From Trebonia kvetii (lineage in GTDB: Bacteria; Actinomycetota; Actinomycetes; Streptosporangiales; Streptosporangiaceae): a stretch of DNA of 64,000 nt. The translations under genes and the position numbers were made by a program. Positions 41,413 to 50,656 of this stretch are shown in pieces. The stretch covers positions 1 to 64,000 of the forward strand of contig NZ_RPFW01000011.1 of the NCBI RefSeq assembly GCF_007827045.1, read 5' to 3'. The notes beneath the pieces were generated by a model. That model was given only the letters and a program-made list of their open reading frames with translations. It was not told where the DNA came from and made no database searches. The number at the start of each line of letters is the position of its first letter. Within the stretch, counting starts at the first letter, position 1.

Positions 41413-42030
41413 TCAATCCGGGGGCGGGGCGAACCGGCCCGCGGCCGACGTGCGCAGCCCGTCGAGCATCATGCCGAGCAGCCGGTCGGTGTCCTGCGGC
41501 GACTGCTCGGTCGCCATCACGATGCCGTGCACCAGGCGCAGCACGTCGTGCGCGGTGACGTCGGTGCGCAGCACGCCCGCCTCCTGGGCGTGACCGAGCA
41601 GCCGGTCCAGGGTGTCGCGCATCCGCATCGAGCACACGGAGATGAGCTCGGAATCCCGGCCGAGTGAGTCGATCAGCGCCTTGGCGAGCCCGCGCTTGGT
41701 GATCAGGTAGCCCGCGATGGCCCGCACCGAGCCGGCGAACGCCTGCTCGGGCGTCACGTTGCCGATCAGTTCGTCGGCCGTCGAGCAGACGGCGTCCACC
41801 TGGCTGCGGAACACGCCGGCCTGCAGGTCGGTCCGCGTCGGGAAGTGCCGGTAGAGCGTGCCGATGCCGACCCCGGCCCGCCGGGCGATGTCCTCGAGCG
41901 GCGCGTCCGCTCCGTATTCCGCGAACGCCGCGGTCGCGGCCTCGAGAAGCTTGGCGCGGCTGCGGCGCGCGTCGGCCCGCATCCGGGGTTCTTCGGCCGC
42001 GTCGCTGCGGGCCAGATCCATCATGTCCAT
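41413..42030 (-). CDS. TetR-family repressor of the adjacent MFS exporter
   Basis: A 205-residue TetR protein: LLEAATAAFAEYGADAPLED and IARRAGVGIGTLYRHFPTRT make up the DNA-binding domain, followed by a ligand domain of the SbtR-like type (EQAFAGSVRAIAGYLITKRG). It is divergent from the exporter, with two operator-like palindromes in the 56-bp spacer. One covers the exporter promoter, so drug-inducible derepression is the expected mode. Confidence 0.92.
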   Translation of the reverse strand: MDMMDLARSDAAEEPRMRADARRSRAKLLEAATAAFAEYGADAPLEDIARRAGVGIGTLYRHFPTRTDLQAGVFRSQVDAVCSTADELIGNVTPEQAFAGSVRAIAGYLITKRGLAKALIDSLGRDSELISVCSMRMRDTLDRLLGHAQEAGVLRTDVTAHDVLRLVHGIVMATEQSPQDTDRLLGMMLDGLRTSAAGRFAPPPD

Positions 42031-42050
42031 CGGTAACGCACCCTACCGGC

Positions 42051-42098
42051 TTGCAAAACGGAGGGACCCTCCGTATAGTAAGCGGAGTGAACCTCCGT
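42051..42098 (+). promoter_or_regulatory. Exporter promoter with two tandem operators
   Basis: TTGCAA (42051-42056), 17 bases, TATAGT (42074-42079) form a strong promoter. A perfect 17-bp palindrome, ACGGAGGGACCCTCCGT, lies at 42058-42074 in the spacer. A second copy with 14 of 17 matches (GCGGAGTGAACCTCCGT) lies at 42082-42098, 24 bases on, and includes the GTG start. Binding would block both polymerase and the start region. Confidence 0.8.
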
Positions 42099-43652
42099 AT
42101 CTTTCCTCATAGTACCTCGGGCCTGGCGCACCGGGAAGCAGATGCCGGAGCTGACCACTCCGCCCGTCCAGCACCGCGCCGCGCGGGCACTCGCCCGGGC
42201 GTCGCCCTAGCGATCATGCTCGGCGCGCAGCTGATGATCATCCTTGACGCCACCGTCGTTAACATCGCGCTTCCGCACATCCAGGCCGGGCTGCACTTCT
42301 CCGCGACCAGCCTGTCCTGGGTGATGAACGGTTACACGCTGACCTTCGGCGGGCTGCTGCTGCTCGGCGGCCGGGCCGGCGACATCCTCGGCCGCCGCCG
42401 CATGTTCCTGGCCGGCATCGGGCTCTTCACCGTGGCCTCGCTGGCCGGCGGTCTCGCGCCGAACGCCGGCGTGCTGCTCGCCGCCCGCGCCGTCCAGGGC
42501 GTCGGCGGCGCCCTCGCCTCGCCCGCCGTCCTGGCGCTGGTAGTCAGCGGCTTCCCTGAAGGCAGGGAGCGCATCAGGGCGCTGGCGATCTACTCGGGCG
42601 TGGTGACCGCGGGCGGCTCGCTCGGCCTGGTGCTTGGCGGCCTGATCACGCAGTGGGCCTCCTGGCGCTGGGTGCTGTTCGTCAACGTGCCGATCGGCAT
42701 CGCTGTGGCCGTGCTCACCCCGATGTTCGTCACCGAGACGCCGCGCGTGCCCGGCCGCTTCGACCTGCCGGGCGCCGTCACCTCGACGGCCGGCGTCGCC
42801 GCTCTCGTCTACGCCTTCATCAGGGCCGCCTCGGACGGCTGGGGCAACCACGTCGCGATAGCCGCGTTCGCCGTCGCCGCCGTGCTGCTTGTGGCGTTCG
42901 TGCTCAACGAGAGGCGGGCGCCGCAGCCGATCACGCCGCTGCGCCTGTTCGCGAGCGCCGCCCGGTCCGGCTCGTTCATCGCGCGGCTGCTGGTCGTGGC
43001 GGGCATGTTCGGCATGTTCTTCTTCCTCACCCAGTTCCTCCAGGACGTGCTCGGCTTCGGCGCGCTGCGGGCGGGTATCGCGTTCCTGCCGATGACCTTG
43101 CTGCTGTTCGCGGTGTCGAGGCTCGCGCCGCGGCTGATGCCGCGCGTCGGCGGGTGGCGGCTGATGATGCTGGGCATGCTCCCGGTGGTCGCCGGGATGG
43201 CCTGGCTGTCGCGGGTGTCGCCGGACACCACCTACTGGTCAGGCGTCTTCGGCCCGATGGTGCTGCTCGGCGCGGGCATGGGCGTGGTCTTCGTCCCGCT
43301 GACCACGGCATCACTCGCCGGGGTGGCGCCGCAGGACTCGGGCGCCGCGTCAAGCATGGTCAACGTCATGCAGCAGCTCGGCGGCTCGGTGGGCCTCGCG
43401 GTCCTCGTCGCGGTCTTCGGCACCGCGACGCGCGACTCGCAGGCGCACCCGGTCGCGGGCCTGTCCGCGGCGGCGTTCCACCAGCACGTCCTGGCGCACG
43501 GCATGTCGACGGCGTTCCTGCTCGCGGCCATCTTCGACCTGGCCGCCCTGCTGGTCATCGCGACCCTGCTCCGCGAGCGGCGCCCCGCGGTGCCAAGCTC
43601 GCCCGCCGAGCTAGCCGACGACACCGTGCCGGCGGGCGCCCTTCCCGACTAG
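42087..43652 (+). CDS. MFS drug exporter, EmrB/QacA (DHA2) type
   Basis: A 521-residue membrane protein with 14 predicted segments. LDATVVNIALPHIQ is the DHA2 motif, GGRAGDILGRRRMF motif A, and AIYSGVVTAGGSLGLVLGG motif C of proton antiporters. It exports hydrophobic drugs or a natural product in exchange for protons. GTG 42087 lies 8 bases after the -10, so the mRNA is probably leaderless; the open frame upstream runs through promoter and operator. It is under control of the divergent TetR gene. Confidence 0.93.
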   Translation: MNLRIFPHSTSGLAHREADAGADHSARPAPRRAGTRPGVALAIMLGAQLMIILDATVVNIALPHIQAGLHFSATSLSWVMNGYTLTFGGLLLLGGRAGDILGRRRMFLAGIGLFTVASLAGGLAPNAGVLLAARAVQGVGGALASPAVLALVVSGFPEGRERIRALAIYSGVVTAGGSLGLVLGGLITQWASWRWVLFVNVPIGIAVAVLTPMFVTETPRVPGRFDLPGAVTSTAGVAALVYAFIRAASDGWGNHVAIAAFAVAAVLLVAFVLNERRAPQPITPLRLFASAARSGSFIARLLVVAGMFGMFFFLTQFLQDVLGFGALRAGIAFLPMTLLLFAVSRLAPRLMPRVGGWRLMMLGMLPVVAGMAWLSRVSPDTTYWSGVFGPMVLLGAGMGVVFVPLTTASLAGVAPQDSGAASSMVNVMQQLGGSVGLAVLVAVFGTATRDSQAHPVAGLSAAAFHQHVLAHGMSTAFLLAAIFDLAALLVIATLLRERRPAVPSSPAELADDTVPAGALPD

Positions 43653-43684
43653 CCCTTGCCAGCCCCCCGGTTGCGGCCCGGGCA

Positions 43685-43734
43685 CGTGCCCCCGGCAGGA
43701 CGCGCTACCCCCCAGCGCGCCCGCCGGGGGCACG
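43685..43734. terminator. Compound hairpin between convergent genes
   Basis: CGTGCCCCCGGC and its exact complement form a 12-bp outer stem, with CGCGCT/AGCGCG as a 6-bp inner stem around CCCCCC. It sits between the MFS and GH38 genes, whose stop codon abuts it, and should stop transcription from both sides. Confidence 0.82.
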
Positions 43735-46700
43735 CTAGGTGACGACGAGCGGGACCGACTGGGAGTAGCGGACGCGGCCGAAGTACATCAGCTTGACAAG
43801 CACCCACGACTCCCAGCCAGGGGCTGCCGTCGCCGGGGCCGTGACGCCGAAGCGCACCGTCGCCGCGCCGCCCGGCTCGACCGTGACCGCCTGGGTCCAC
43901 GGCGCGGTGGACCGCCAGGTGCCGATGGGGGAGACGAGCTGTGCCTCGCCGCGCAGCTCGGAGGCAAGGCGGCTGGAGACGCGAGCAGTCAGCTCGCCGC
44001 TCTCTCCTGGCGCGAGCCGCAGCGCCGGTGTGAGGACCTCAATCTCGGCCTCCTCCGCCAGAGCGCAGACGTCGGCCTGCAGCCGGAAGAACAGCTCCTC
44101 GGGCTCCTGGGACGGGTCGGGCGCGCCCGGCTCGCCGACCGTGACGAGCGCGGTGTCCTCGAGCTCCTGCCCGAGCGCGTCGGTGATCCGCGCGGTGACG
44201 AAGTACCGCCCGTCCGCGGTGCTGGCCGGCGCAGTCACCGTCACGTCCCAGGCGGCGAACCCGTTCGGCGCGAGGTCATAGGACAGCACTCCGTCCTGCA
44301 CGGCGGCACTTGCCGCACCGTGGCCGTCCGGGGCGGCCACGCCAGCCAGGCCGTCCGGGTCGTCCGGGTCGGCCGAGCGCCGCACCGCCGCCACCATGCC
44401 ATCCGGCATGATGATCTTGACCTCTCCGCTGCCGCCAGCCGGGCCGGCCGCGACCGTCAGCGCCAGCGTTGACTGGCCGGACGCGTCCGCGCCGCGCAGC
44501 GTGACGCGCGTGGGAGAGAAGTGCACGGCGACCGGCATGTTCCCCGCGGGCGCCGGCCCCTTGCCGTGCAGCCAGTACCGCGTGTAGACCGGCTGGGCCG
44601 GCTCGGGAAGCTCCGCTGCGGCGCTGACGCCGGCGCCCGTGCCGGCCTCCTCGCCCGTCCCGGCCGTCGGCCGCACCCGCAGCGTCACGGTCTCGAACGG
44701 CCCCAGCGGCACGTACGCGATCCCGTCCACAACCCGGAGCACCGCAGCGTCCTGTCCGTCGTCCGCGGAACCGCGGTCGCCGGGAGGCACCGCGTCGCCG
44801 TAGCGTTCCTCGAGCAGGTCACTGAACCAGGCCGCCTCGATGCCGCCGGCCAGGCGCAGCCGGGCGATTGCGGGCCGCCCGTCGGTCTCCCGCAGCCGGA
44901 CGGTCACCTCGCGCGGCGCCTCCGCCGGGGCTCCGGGCAGCATGGCGGCCAGCGGGTTGCCGACCGGCTTCAGCGCGCTGAGCGTCACGTTCGGCGCGTC
45001 GTCGACGGCCAGCCAGCCGCCCACGTGAGGGCCGCCAGCGGCTGCCGGCTCGCCGTCGGCGTCCGCGGGCTCGCCAACCGAAGTCACGGTCGCGATCAGG
45101 TCGTGGTTGTACTCCTCGGCGGCCGCGCTGAACCCGGCAGCGCGCCAGTCGAGCCGCGCACCCGTCGATGCGAGCGCATAGCCGAACGTGTGCGACCAGT
45201 GCTGCCAGGCGAATGATGACCCGTCGGGCACCGTCCGCCGCTCGCCGTCGATCCACACCCCGCTTGGCCAGCCCGCGCAGGCCCGGAACAGCGACATCCA
45301 CAGCGTCCCGTCCGGCGTGACCACGCCTCCTGGCGTGCCCCGGTTGAACAGCGCGACCGCGCCGTCCGCGAGCGCGGCGTCCCCAGGCGCGAGCGCGCCG
45401 ATGTCGGCGACTTCCGCGGGCACCCGCTGCACCAGCAGGTCCCGTATCAGCTCGCGGACCGCCGCCTCCAGCGCGCCGGGATCGGCGGTGGCCACCACGA
45501 GCACGGGCAGGTCGCGCGGCCCGCGCAGGTCCGCACCGGGCCCGAATGCCGCGGCGCGTGCCTTGGACGCGGGAATCCACAGCCGCGCCGCGCCGCCGTC
45601 GGCGACCAGCTGAGCCAGTCGCTTGGCCACCGCGGGATCGCCGGCCGCGAGCACCTCCGCGGTGAACGCGTTCTCCGACGGGCCGCCGAGCGCGATGCGG
45701 AAGTCGGGCAGGTTGGAGTCGAGGTCGAGCCATCCGTACCTGGTGCCTGACGGGCGGGAGCAGGTCGCGGTGGCGCCGGCCCGCGCGAGACCGACGACCA
45801 GGTCCCTGATGACCGGCCGGGATTCGGCAGGGACGGTGTCGGGCGTGATGACCTCGGCCACCCCAAGCGCGACGGACACGCCGCCGCCCGGCGCGGGCAG
45901 CCCGGCCGGTGACGGCAGCGCCGCCCGCGCGACCGCACCGACGCCGAACCAGTGGTTGGCGGGGTTGTCCAGCGTCCACCAGTGCGCCGCGACGTCTGCC
46001 TCAGGCGCACCGAACGGCCGCCCGATCACCGCCGTCGCGGTCTGGTACACCGGCAGGCCGCCCGGCTGATTGGCGGGGAAGCGCACCCGCAGCAGCCGGT
46101 TCTTGCCGATCGACCCCGACACGCGGGTGCGGAACTCGACGCGGTCCGCGCCGTGCCACAGCAGCGTCTCCGTCGTCACCGTCAGGTCGCCGAGCGCGTA
46201 GTCCGCGACAAGGCGCGAGCCGGCGGGCGAGCGCTGCGCCCGCACCGTCGCCGCCACGGCCGACGCCGCGAGCCCCGGGCCCTTGGGCGACAGGTGCCAC
46301 GGGCCCTCGTTCCAGCGCGGGTGCTGCTCGTACTCCTCCTGGAGCACCAGGTCGTTGCCCGGCCTGGTCAGCAGCTCCCGCCCGGTGGCCTTGTCGAGCA
46401 CCGAGGCGAGCGCCCCGTGCCCCGCGGCGCCGGTCACCGCGAAGGCGTCGTTCTCGATGACAAGGCCCTCGACGTCGGCCCAGCCGCCAGCAGACGAGCC
46501 AGACGGCTCCGGTGCGGGAGCCAGCGGGTAGCGGAGGTACCCGAGCGGCGGGACGCCGCGGGCGCAGAACGTCAGCGTCACCTCGGCGAGCGACCCGTCG
46601 GCGTGCCTGCGCACCCCCTCGGCGAGCGCCGGGACAGGCGAGCCGGACCGGGGGTCGATGACGGCCAGCCACGGGGTGCCCGCGGCGTCGAGACGCGCGG

Positions 46701-48342
46701 TCGCCGTGACCATACCGTCCCGCTCGCGCGCGAGCCCGTTGACCACCGTGACGGCGAGCCCGGACGAGGCGGTGCCCGCATGGCCGGCGGAGCCGGCGGT
46801 GTCCGCATGGCCGGCGGAGCCGGTCAGGAACGCGATCGCGTCCCCCCGCGCCGCGTCGCCGCGCTGCCACGCCTCCCGCCAGCCGGCCAGCAGGTCGAGG
46901 TACACCTCGTCGGACTCGGTGCCGGTGATCGCGTCGTGGTGCGCGCCGTACGCGAGCTGCCGCCACGCCTTGTCCAGTGACTCAGCCGGATACGAAGCGC
47001 CGCGCAGCCAGGCGACGGTGGCGAGGCGCTCGCCCTCGAGGACGGCGGTCTCCCCGGCCCGCGCGGCGAGCTTGGTGTCGGCGTAGGAGACGTCCTTGCC
47101 GGTGTAGACGGGGTTCATGTCGCGCGTCTGCGGCATGATCCAGTACCGCTGCGGCTCGGACTCGGACTGAGCACGCACGGCCGCGAAGAACTCGCGGGGG
47201 AGTGCGGGCACGAACCGCGGCCACACGTACCGCTGCGCCCACGCGCGGGAAACGTCGGTCACCCAGCGGGCGGGGATCACGTGGTCGGAGCCGACGGGCA
47301 GCATGACGTTGCGCGTCGCGGCGACCGGCGCGAGCGAGCGGAACTGCGCGTACGCCTCGGCGAGGGCGCCGGGCAGGTCCTTGGCCGTGTGCAGCGTCCA
47401 GCCGGCGCCGTAGTGGTTGGCCATGTAGGCGGTGAGCAGTCCGGAACCATCGGGGGAGAGCCACTCGAACTCGGCGGGGAACTGCATCCGGCTGTTCTCG
47501 GCCGGTCCCCACTGATGGAACGGCCCGCGCGCCCACGACGAAGAGGTCAGCCCCGCGGCCGCCATCAGCCCGGGGAATCCGGGGTCGAACCCGAACGCGT
47601 CGAGCATCCACGCGGACGCCGGCTCCCCGTCAAGCACGCCGCGCTGGAAGCCCATGCCGTACACCGCGTTGCGGATGGTGGTCTCCGCGCCGGTGAGGTT
47701 GGTGTTCGGCTCGTTGTAGGTGCCGCCGACAAGCTCCACGCGCCCGCCGCGCAGCAGCGAGCGGAGGAACTCCCTGTCCCTGGGGAACGCGTCGAAGTGC
47801 GGCTTGAGGTAGTCGAGCTCAGCGAGCACGAACTTGTAATCGGCGTCCCGCCGCGCCTTCTCCAGGTGTAGCCGCACCAGGTCGAACGCGGTCCGCGTGT
47901 CAGGCAGGTCCCCGTCCTCGTCCGGCAGCACGAGCCGTGCCTCGGTGAACTGCCCCTGGGTGTTCCACCAGACCGGGTCGTAGTGGAAGTGCGAGACCAT
48001 CCACATCGTCCAGCCGGTCTCGGCGACCGTGATCGTCGCCGCCTGCTCGGTGCGCCCGACCGACTCGCTCTCCGCGATGACCGTCACGGGCAGCTCGATG
48101 CCAGGCGATCCGGTCAGGGCGACGCTCACCTCGCCGGTGCGGCCTACCCCCGGCTCGCCAAGGCTCATCCCGAACGGTTGCGGGGTGTCCGCCCCGGCCC
48201 CCACGACCCGCAGTGTCGCCGCCGACCCGGCCTCGGCCGCCGCTGTTGCCTCAACGGTGACCCGGATGACCTGGAGTGCCCGCCCTGAGTGTCCGGCGCT
48301 TCCCGTGAACAGATCCGTCGACTCGACCCCAGTGATGCGCAT
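43735..48342 (-). CDS. GH38 alpha-mannosidase, very large
   Basis: A 1535-residue cytosolic enzyme, several hundred residues longer than typical GH38 proteins. An N-terminal beta domain (1-105) precedes the catalytic barrel. Zinc ligands are in SHFHYDPVWW (His118, His120, Asp122), and the nucleophile is Asp248 in AWMLDAFGFDPGFPG. AYGAHHDAITGTESDEV holds further active-site histidines. The GH38 C-terminal beta domains follow. The last 300 residues are extra beta-sandwich modules with NEW3-like sequence (VEPGGAATVRFGVTAPATAA). It removes alpha-mannose. ATG 48342 follows GAGGGC; the open frame above it overlaps the divergent regulator. An interspersed motif lies in its coding region at 48168. 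Confidence 0.9.
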   Translation of the reverse strand: MRITGVESTDLFTGSAGHSGRALQVIRVTVEATAAAEAGSAATLRVVGAGADTPQPFGMSLGEPGVGRTGEVSVALTGSPGIELPVTVIAESESVGRTEQAATITVAETGWTMWMVSHFHYDPVWWNTQGQFTEARLVLPDEDGDLPDTRTAFDLVRLHLEKARRDADYKFVLAELDYLKPHFDAFPRDREFLRSLLRGGRVELVGGTYNEPNTNLTGAETTIRNAVYGMGFQRGVLDGEPASAWMLDAFGFDPGFPGLMAAAGLTSSSWARGPFHQWGPAENSRMQFPAEFEWLSPDGSGLLTAYMANHYGAGWTLHTAKDLPGALAEAYAQFRSLAPVAATRNVMLPVGSDHVIPARWVTDVSRAWAQRYVWPRFVPALPREFFAAVRAQSESEPQRYWIMPQTRDMNPVYTGKDVSYADTKLAARAGETAVLEGERLATVAWLRGASYPAESLDKAWRQLAYGAHHDAITGTESDEVYLDLLAGWREAWQRGDAARGDAIAFLTGSAGHADTAGSAGHAGTASSGLAVTVVNGLARERDGMVTATARLDAAGTPWLAVIDPRSGSPVPALAEGVRRHADGSLAEVTLTFCARGVPPLGYLRYPLAPAPEPSGSSAGGWADVEGLVIENDAFAVTGAAGHGALASVLDKATGRELLTRPGNDLVLQEEYEQHPRWNEGPWHLSPKGPGLAASAVAATVRAQRSPAGSRLVADYALGDLTVTTETLLWHGADRVEFRTRVSGSIGKNRLLRVRFPANQPGGLPVYQTATAVIGRPFGAPEADVAAHWWTLDNPANHWFGVGAVARAALPSPAGLPAPGGGVSVALGVAEVITPDTVPAESRPVIRDLVVGLARAGATATCSRPSGTRYGWLDLDSNLPDFRIALGGPSENAFTAEVLAAGDPAVAKRLAQLVADGGAARLWIPASKARAAAFGPGADLRGPRDLPVLVVATADPGALEAAVRELIRDLLVQRVPAEVADIGALAPGDAALADGAVALFNRGTPGGVVTPDGTLWMSLFRACAGWPSGVWIDGERRTVPDGSSFAWQHWSHTFGYALASTGARLDWRAAGFSAAAEEYNHDLIATVTSVGEPADADGEPAAAGGPHVGGWLAVDDAPNVTLSALKPVGNPLAAMLPGAPAEAPREVTVRLRETDGRPAIARLRLAGGIEAAWFSDLLEERYGDAVPPGDRGSADDGQDAAVLRVVDGIAYVPLGPFETVTLRVRPTAGTGEEAGTGAGVSAAAELPEPAQPVYTRYWLHGKGPAPAGNMPVAVHFSPTRVTLRGADASGQSTLALTVAAGPAGGSGEVKIIMPDGMVAAVRRSADPDDPDGLAGVAAPDGHGAASAAVQDGVLSYDLAPNGFAAWDVTVTAPASTADGRYFVTARITDALGQELEDTALVTVGEPGAPDPSQEPEELFFRLQADVCALAEEAEIEVLTPALRLAPGESGELTARVSSRLASELRGEAQLVSPIGTWRSTAPWTQAVTVEPGGAATVRFGVTAPATAAPGWESWVLVKLMYFGRVRYSQSVPLVVT
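48168..48182. repeat. Interspersed motif TCCCGAACGGTTGCG
   Basis: A copy inside the GH38 gene, encoding QPFG on the minus strand. It is identical over 18 bases to the intergenic copy at 41375-41392. Confidence 0.6.
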
Positions 48343-48399
48343 GCCCTCATCGTCGCACGCCCGGGGCACCGCGACGATCTCAAGACGGGCAAATCGGCC

Positions 48400-48463
48400 T
48401 CTCGAAAGAACTCTTCCGAGAGCTCTTGTCAAAACAATCCTTTCGAGCGTAGTGTTTCGAAAC
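48400..48463 (+). promoter_or_regulatory. Promoter region with repeated TTTCGA/TCGAAA boxes
   Basis: TTGTCA (48426-48431), 18 bases, TAGTGT (48450-48455) is a plausible promoter that places the regulator's ATG nine bases after the -10. CTCGAAAG and CTTTCGAG flank the -35 as inverted copies. A TTTCGAAA palindrome lies directly before the ATG. The divergent GH38 gene starts 58 bases to the left, so these boxes may be the regulator's binding sites for both promoters. Confidence 0.6.
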
Positions 48464-49126
48464 ATGAGTTCCGAACAGATTCCAGGACAGGGCGCCGCCG
48501 GCGCCGGGGCGGAGACCGAGGCCGAGGAGCTGAGCGTCCTCACCGACGCCACCGGAATGCGCGCCATGGCTCACCCGGTGCGGATGGCCCTGCTTGAGCT
48601 GTTCGGCTTCCGCGAGACGCTGACCGCGACGCAGGCGAGCGAGGCGCTCGGCGAGTCGCCCGCGAACTGCGCCTTCCATCTGCGGACCCTGGCCAAGTAC
48701 GGGTTCGTCAAGGAGGCGGGCGGTGGCCGCGGCCGCGAGCGCCCGTGGATGCTGGCCAGCCGGCACGTGCGGATCACCACGGAACTGCCCGACCCGCAGG
48801 CGGCGCTCGCCGCTGGCGAACTCGGCCGGCTCATGTTCGAGCGCTGGGTCGAGCGGGCCAGGAGCGTGCAGGGCAGCGCTGCGCCACTGCCGGGCTGGGA
48901 GGACGCGACCGGCTGGACGCGCAGTCACGTGTTCCTGACAGCGGCGGAGACCGAGGAGCTGATGGAGCAGATGCGCCTGATGCTCGACAAGTACAAGGAC
49001 CGGCTGGCCAACCCGGCGCGGCGCCCGGACGGTGCGCGGCCCGTGGAGTGGGCGCTGTTCGCCAGCCCGGTCGCAGACTGGGCCGAGCCGCCCGCCGGCG
49101 AAGCGGGCGAGGACGCGCCCAAGTAA
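48464..49126 (+). CDS. ArsR-like winged-helix regulator
   Basis: A 220-residue protein. The winged helix occupies about residues 25-100: MRAMAHPVRMALLELFGFRE, TLTATQASEALGESPANCAF, HLRTLAKYGFVKEAGGGRGR. The C-terminal half is helical (LTAAETEELMEQMRLMLDKY) and resembles the HTH_20/DUF-type extension of many actinobacterial ArsR proteins. It lacks the CxC metal site of ArsR/SmtB, so a metabolite or protein signal is more likely. It is divergent from GH38, the obvious candidate target. Confidence 0.9.
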   Translation: MSSEQIPGQGAAGAGAETEAEELSVLTDATGMRAMAHPVRMALLELFGFRETLTATQASEALGESPANCAFHLRTLAKYGFVKEAGGGRGRERPWMLASRHVRITTELPDPQAALAAGELGRLMFERWVERARSVQGSAAPLPGWEDATGWTRSHVFLTAAETEELMEQMRLMLDKYKDRLANPARRPDGARPVEWALFASPVADWAEPPAGEAGEDAPK

Positions 49127-49139
49127 AAGCCTGTCCAGC

Positions 49140-49184
49140 AAACGCGATACATCTTGAACTCATGCCTAAAACGCGATACATCTT
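49140..49184. repeat. Two direct repeats of AAACGCGATACATCTT
   Basis: Exact 16-base copies start at 49140 and 49169, 29 bases apart, directly upstream of the small gene at 49232. The GATACATCTT core recalls operators of PadR-like regulators in actinobacteria. They probably mark tandem binding sites in this gene's promoter. Confidence 0.65.
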
Positions 49185-49231
49185 AATTAGCGACCCGTGC
49201 ACCCGGGTCAGCACCAAAGAAGGAGCCCGCC

Positions 49232-49456
49232 ATGTACCCGCAGCTCATGTTGTCCCTGGCCACAGAACGCCGCCGTGACATGCAAGCCGACCTGAACGCG
49301 TACCGCCCGATGCCGGCGCGTACCGCGCGGCGCCGCGCACCGCACCTCACCGTGCCGAAGCTCCGCGTCACCTGGTCGTGGACCACCCTCGCCGCCGCGG
49401 GCCGGCGTCGCGGCCGCTCCTACGTCATCGTCATCTCGGCGACCCGCACGCAGTAA
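49232..49456 (+). CDS. Small basic conserved-type protein
   Basis: A 74-residue protein with a good AAGGAGCCCGCC before ATG. It begins MYPQLMLSLATERRRDMQAD, a pattern seen in many small actinobacterial proteins of unknown function (MxPxLMxxLAxxRxxDMxA). The rest is arginine-rich with a short hydrophobic C-terminal strand (RSYVIVISATRTQ). Two direct repeats upstream suggest dedicated regulation, possibly by a PadR-type repressor encoded elsewhere. The function is unknown. Confidence 0.75.
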   Translation: MYPQLMLSLATERRRDMQADLNAYRPMPARTARRRAPHLTVPKLRVTWSWTTLAAAGRRRGRSYVIVISATRTQ

Positions 49457-49558
49457 GCGCCAGCACAGCCTTCGACCAGGCATTGTCTAGCGGCGGATGC
49501 GCTCCGTGAGTACTGTGAAGCACATCCCCCGGCGATCACCAGACAATCGAGGAACGCG

Positions 49559-50656
49559 ATGGCCCACCATGACCGCCCGGCCACGTTGCGGGACGTGGCC
49601 ACGGCAGCGGGCGTGCACCCGGCCACCGCGTCGCGCGCGCTCAACCCGGAGACGCGGCTCCTGGTCAGCGAGGACACCGCACGACGGGTCAGCGAGGCGG
49701 CCGACCGGCTCGGCTACCGGCCCAACCCGGTGGCGCGGAGCCTGCGGACCCGCCGCTCGCACTCCATCGGCGTGCTGATTCCCGACCTCAACAACCCGCT
49801 GTTCCCGCCGATCGTCCGCGGTCTCGAGGACAGGCTCGCCACCCGCGGCTACGTCGCACTGCTCGGTAACACCGACGCGGACCTGGCCAAAGAACAGCTT
49901 GTCTTCGACCAGATGCGCGCGCGGCACGTGGACGGGTTCGTGCTGGCGACCGCGATCGCCGGCAGCCCCATCATCGCTCAGGCCGCCGAGTCCGACCTGC
50001 CCGTGGTGCTGATGAACCGCACCGCGCAGGACTACCCCTTCTCGTCGGTCTCGGCGGACAGCGAGGCGGGCGAGCGGGCGGCGGTCGCCCACATGGTCGC
50101 ACTCGGGCACACCAGGATCGGACACATCGCCGGCCCGCAGGACATCTCGACCGGCGTCGAGCGGCTGCGCGGTTTCCGCGCGGGCATGGCCGCGCACCAC
50201 CTCCCCGTGGGCGATGACCAAATCGTGTACGCCGCCGGGTACTCCATGGAGGAGGGGCTGCGCTGCGGCAGGGAACTGCTCGCCGCTCGCGGCGACCTCA
50301 CCGCCATCGTTGTCGCCAACGACTTGCTCGCGGTCGGCTGCTACGGCGCGCTCGACGAGCTCGGGCTTGACTGCCCCAAGGACGTGTCGATCATCGGGTT
50401 CAACGACATGCCGTTCATCGACCGGCTCCGCCCGCCGCTGTCCACGGTGCGGTTCCCGCACTACCAGCTCGGCACCGAGGCGGCCACGCTGCTCATCGAG
50501 CGGATCGAAACACCGGACAGCCCGCTCAAGATCCTCTTTCTCGCACCCGAGCTCGTTGTCCGCGGCTCGACCGCGCCGCCAGGGACCGCGTCGGAGGCAG
50601 GCAGCGCTGTCCCGCTGCACCGCGGCGCCACCGCCGCCCGTCGCGGACGCGGGTAG
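49559..50656 (+). CDS. LacI-family transcriptional regulator
   Basis: A 365-residue repressor. HTH: ATLRDVATAAGVHPATASRA, LNPETRLLVSEDTARRVSEA, then the hinge YRPNPVARSLRTRRSHSIGV. The periplasmic-binding-like core has PDLNNPLFPPIVRGLEDRLA and ISIIGFNDMPFIDRLRPPLS-type motifs. The C-terminal 25 residues are an Ala/Arg-rich extension. It precedes a five-gene importer, and a LacI-type operator lies between them, so it is the likely regulator of uptake. ATG follows GAGGAACGCG. Confidence 0.93.
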   Translation: MAHHDRPATLRDVATAAGVHPATASRALNPETRLLVSEDTARRVSEAADRLGYRPNPVARSLRTRRSHSIGVLIPDLNNPLFPPIVRGLEDRLATRGYVALLGNTDADLAKEQLVFDQMRARHVDGFVLATAIAGSPIIAQAAESDLPVVLMNRTAQDYPFSSVSADSEAGERAAVAHMVALGHTRIGHIAGPQDISTGVERLRGFRAGMAAHHLPVGDDQIVYAAGYSMEEGLRCGRELLAARGDLTAIVVANDLLAVGCYGALDELGLDCPKDVSIIGFNDMPFIDRLRPPLSTVRFPHYQLGTEAATLLIERIETPDSPLKILFLAPELVVRGSTAPPGTASEAGSAVPLHRGATAARRGRG

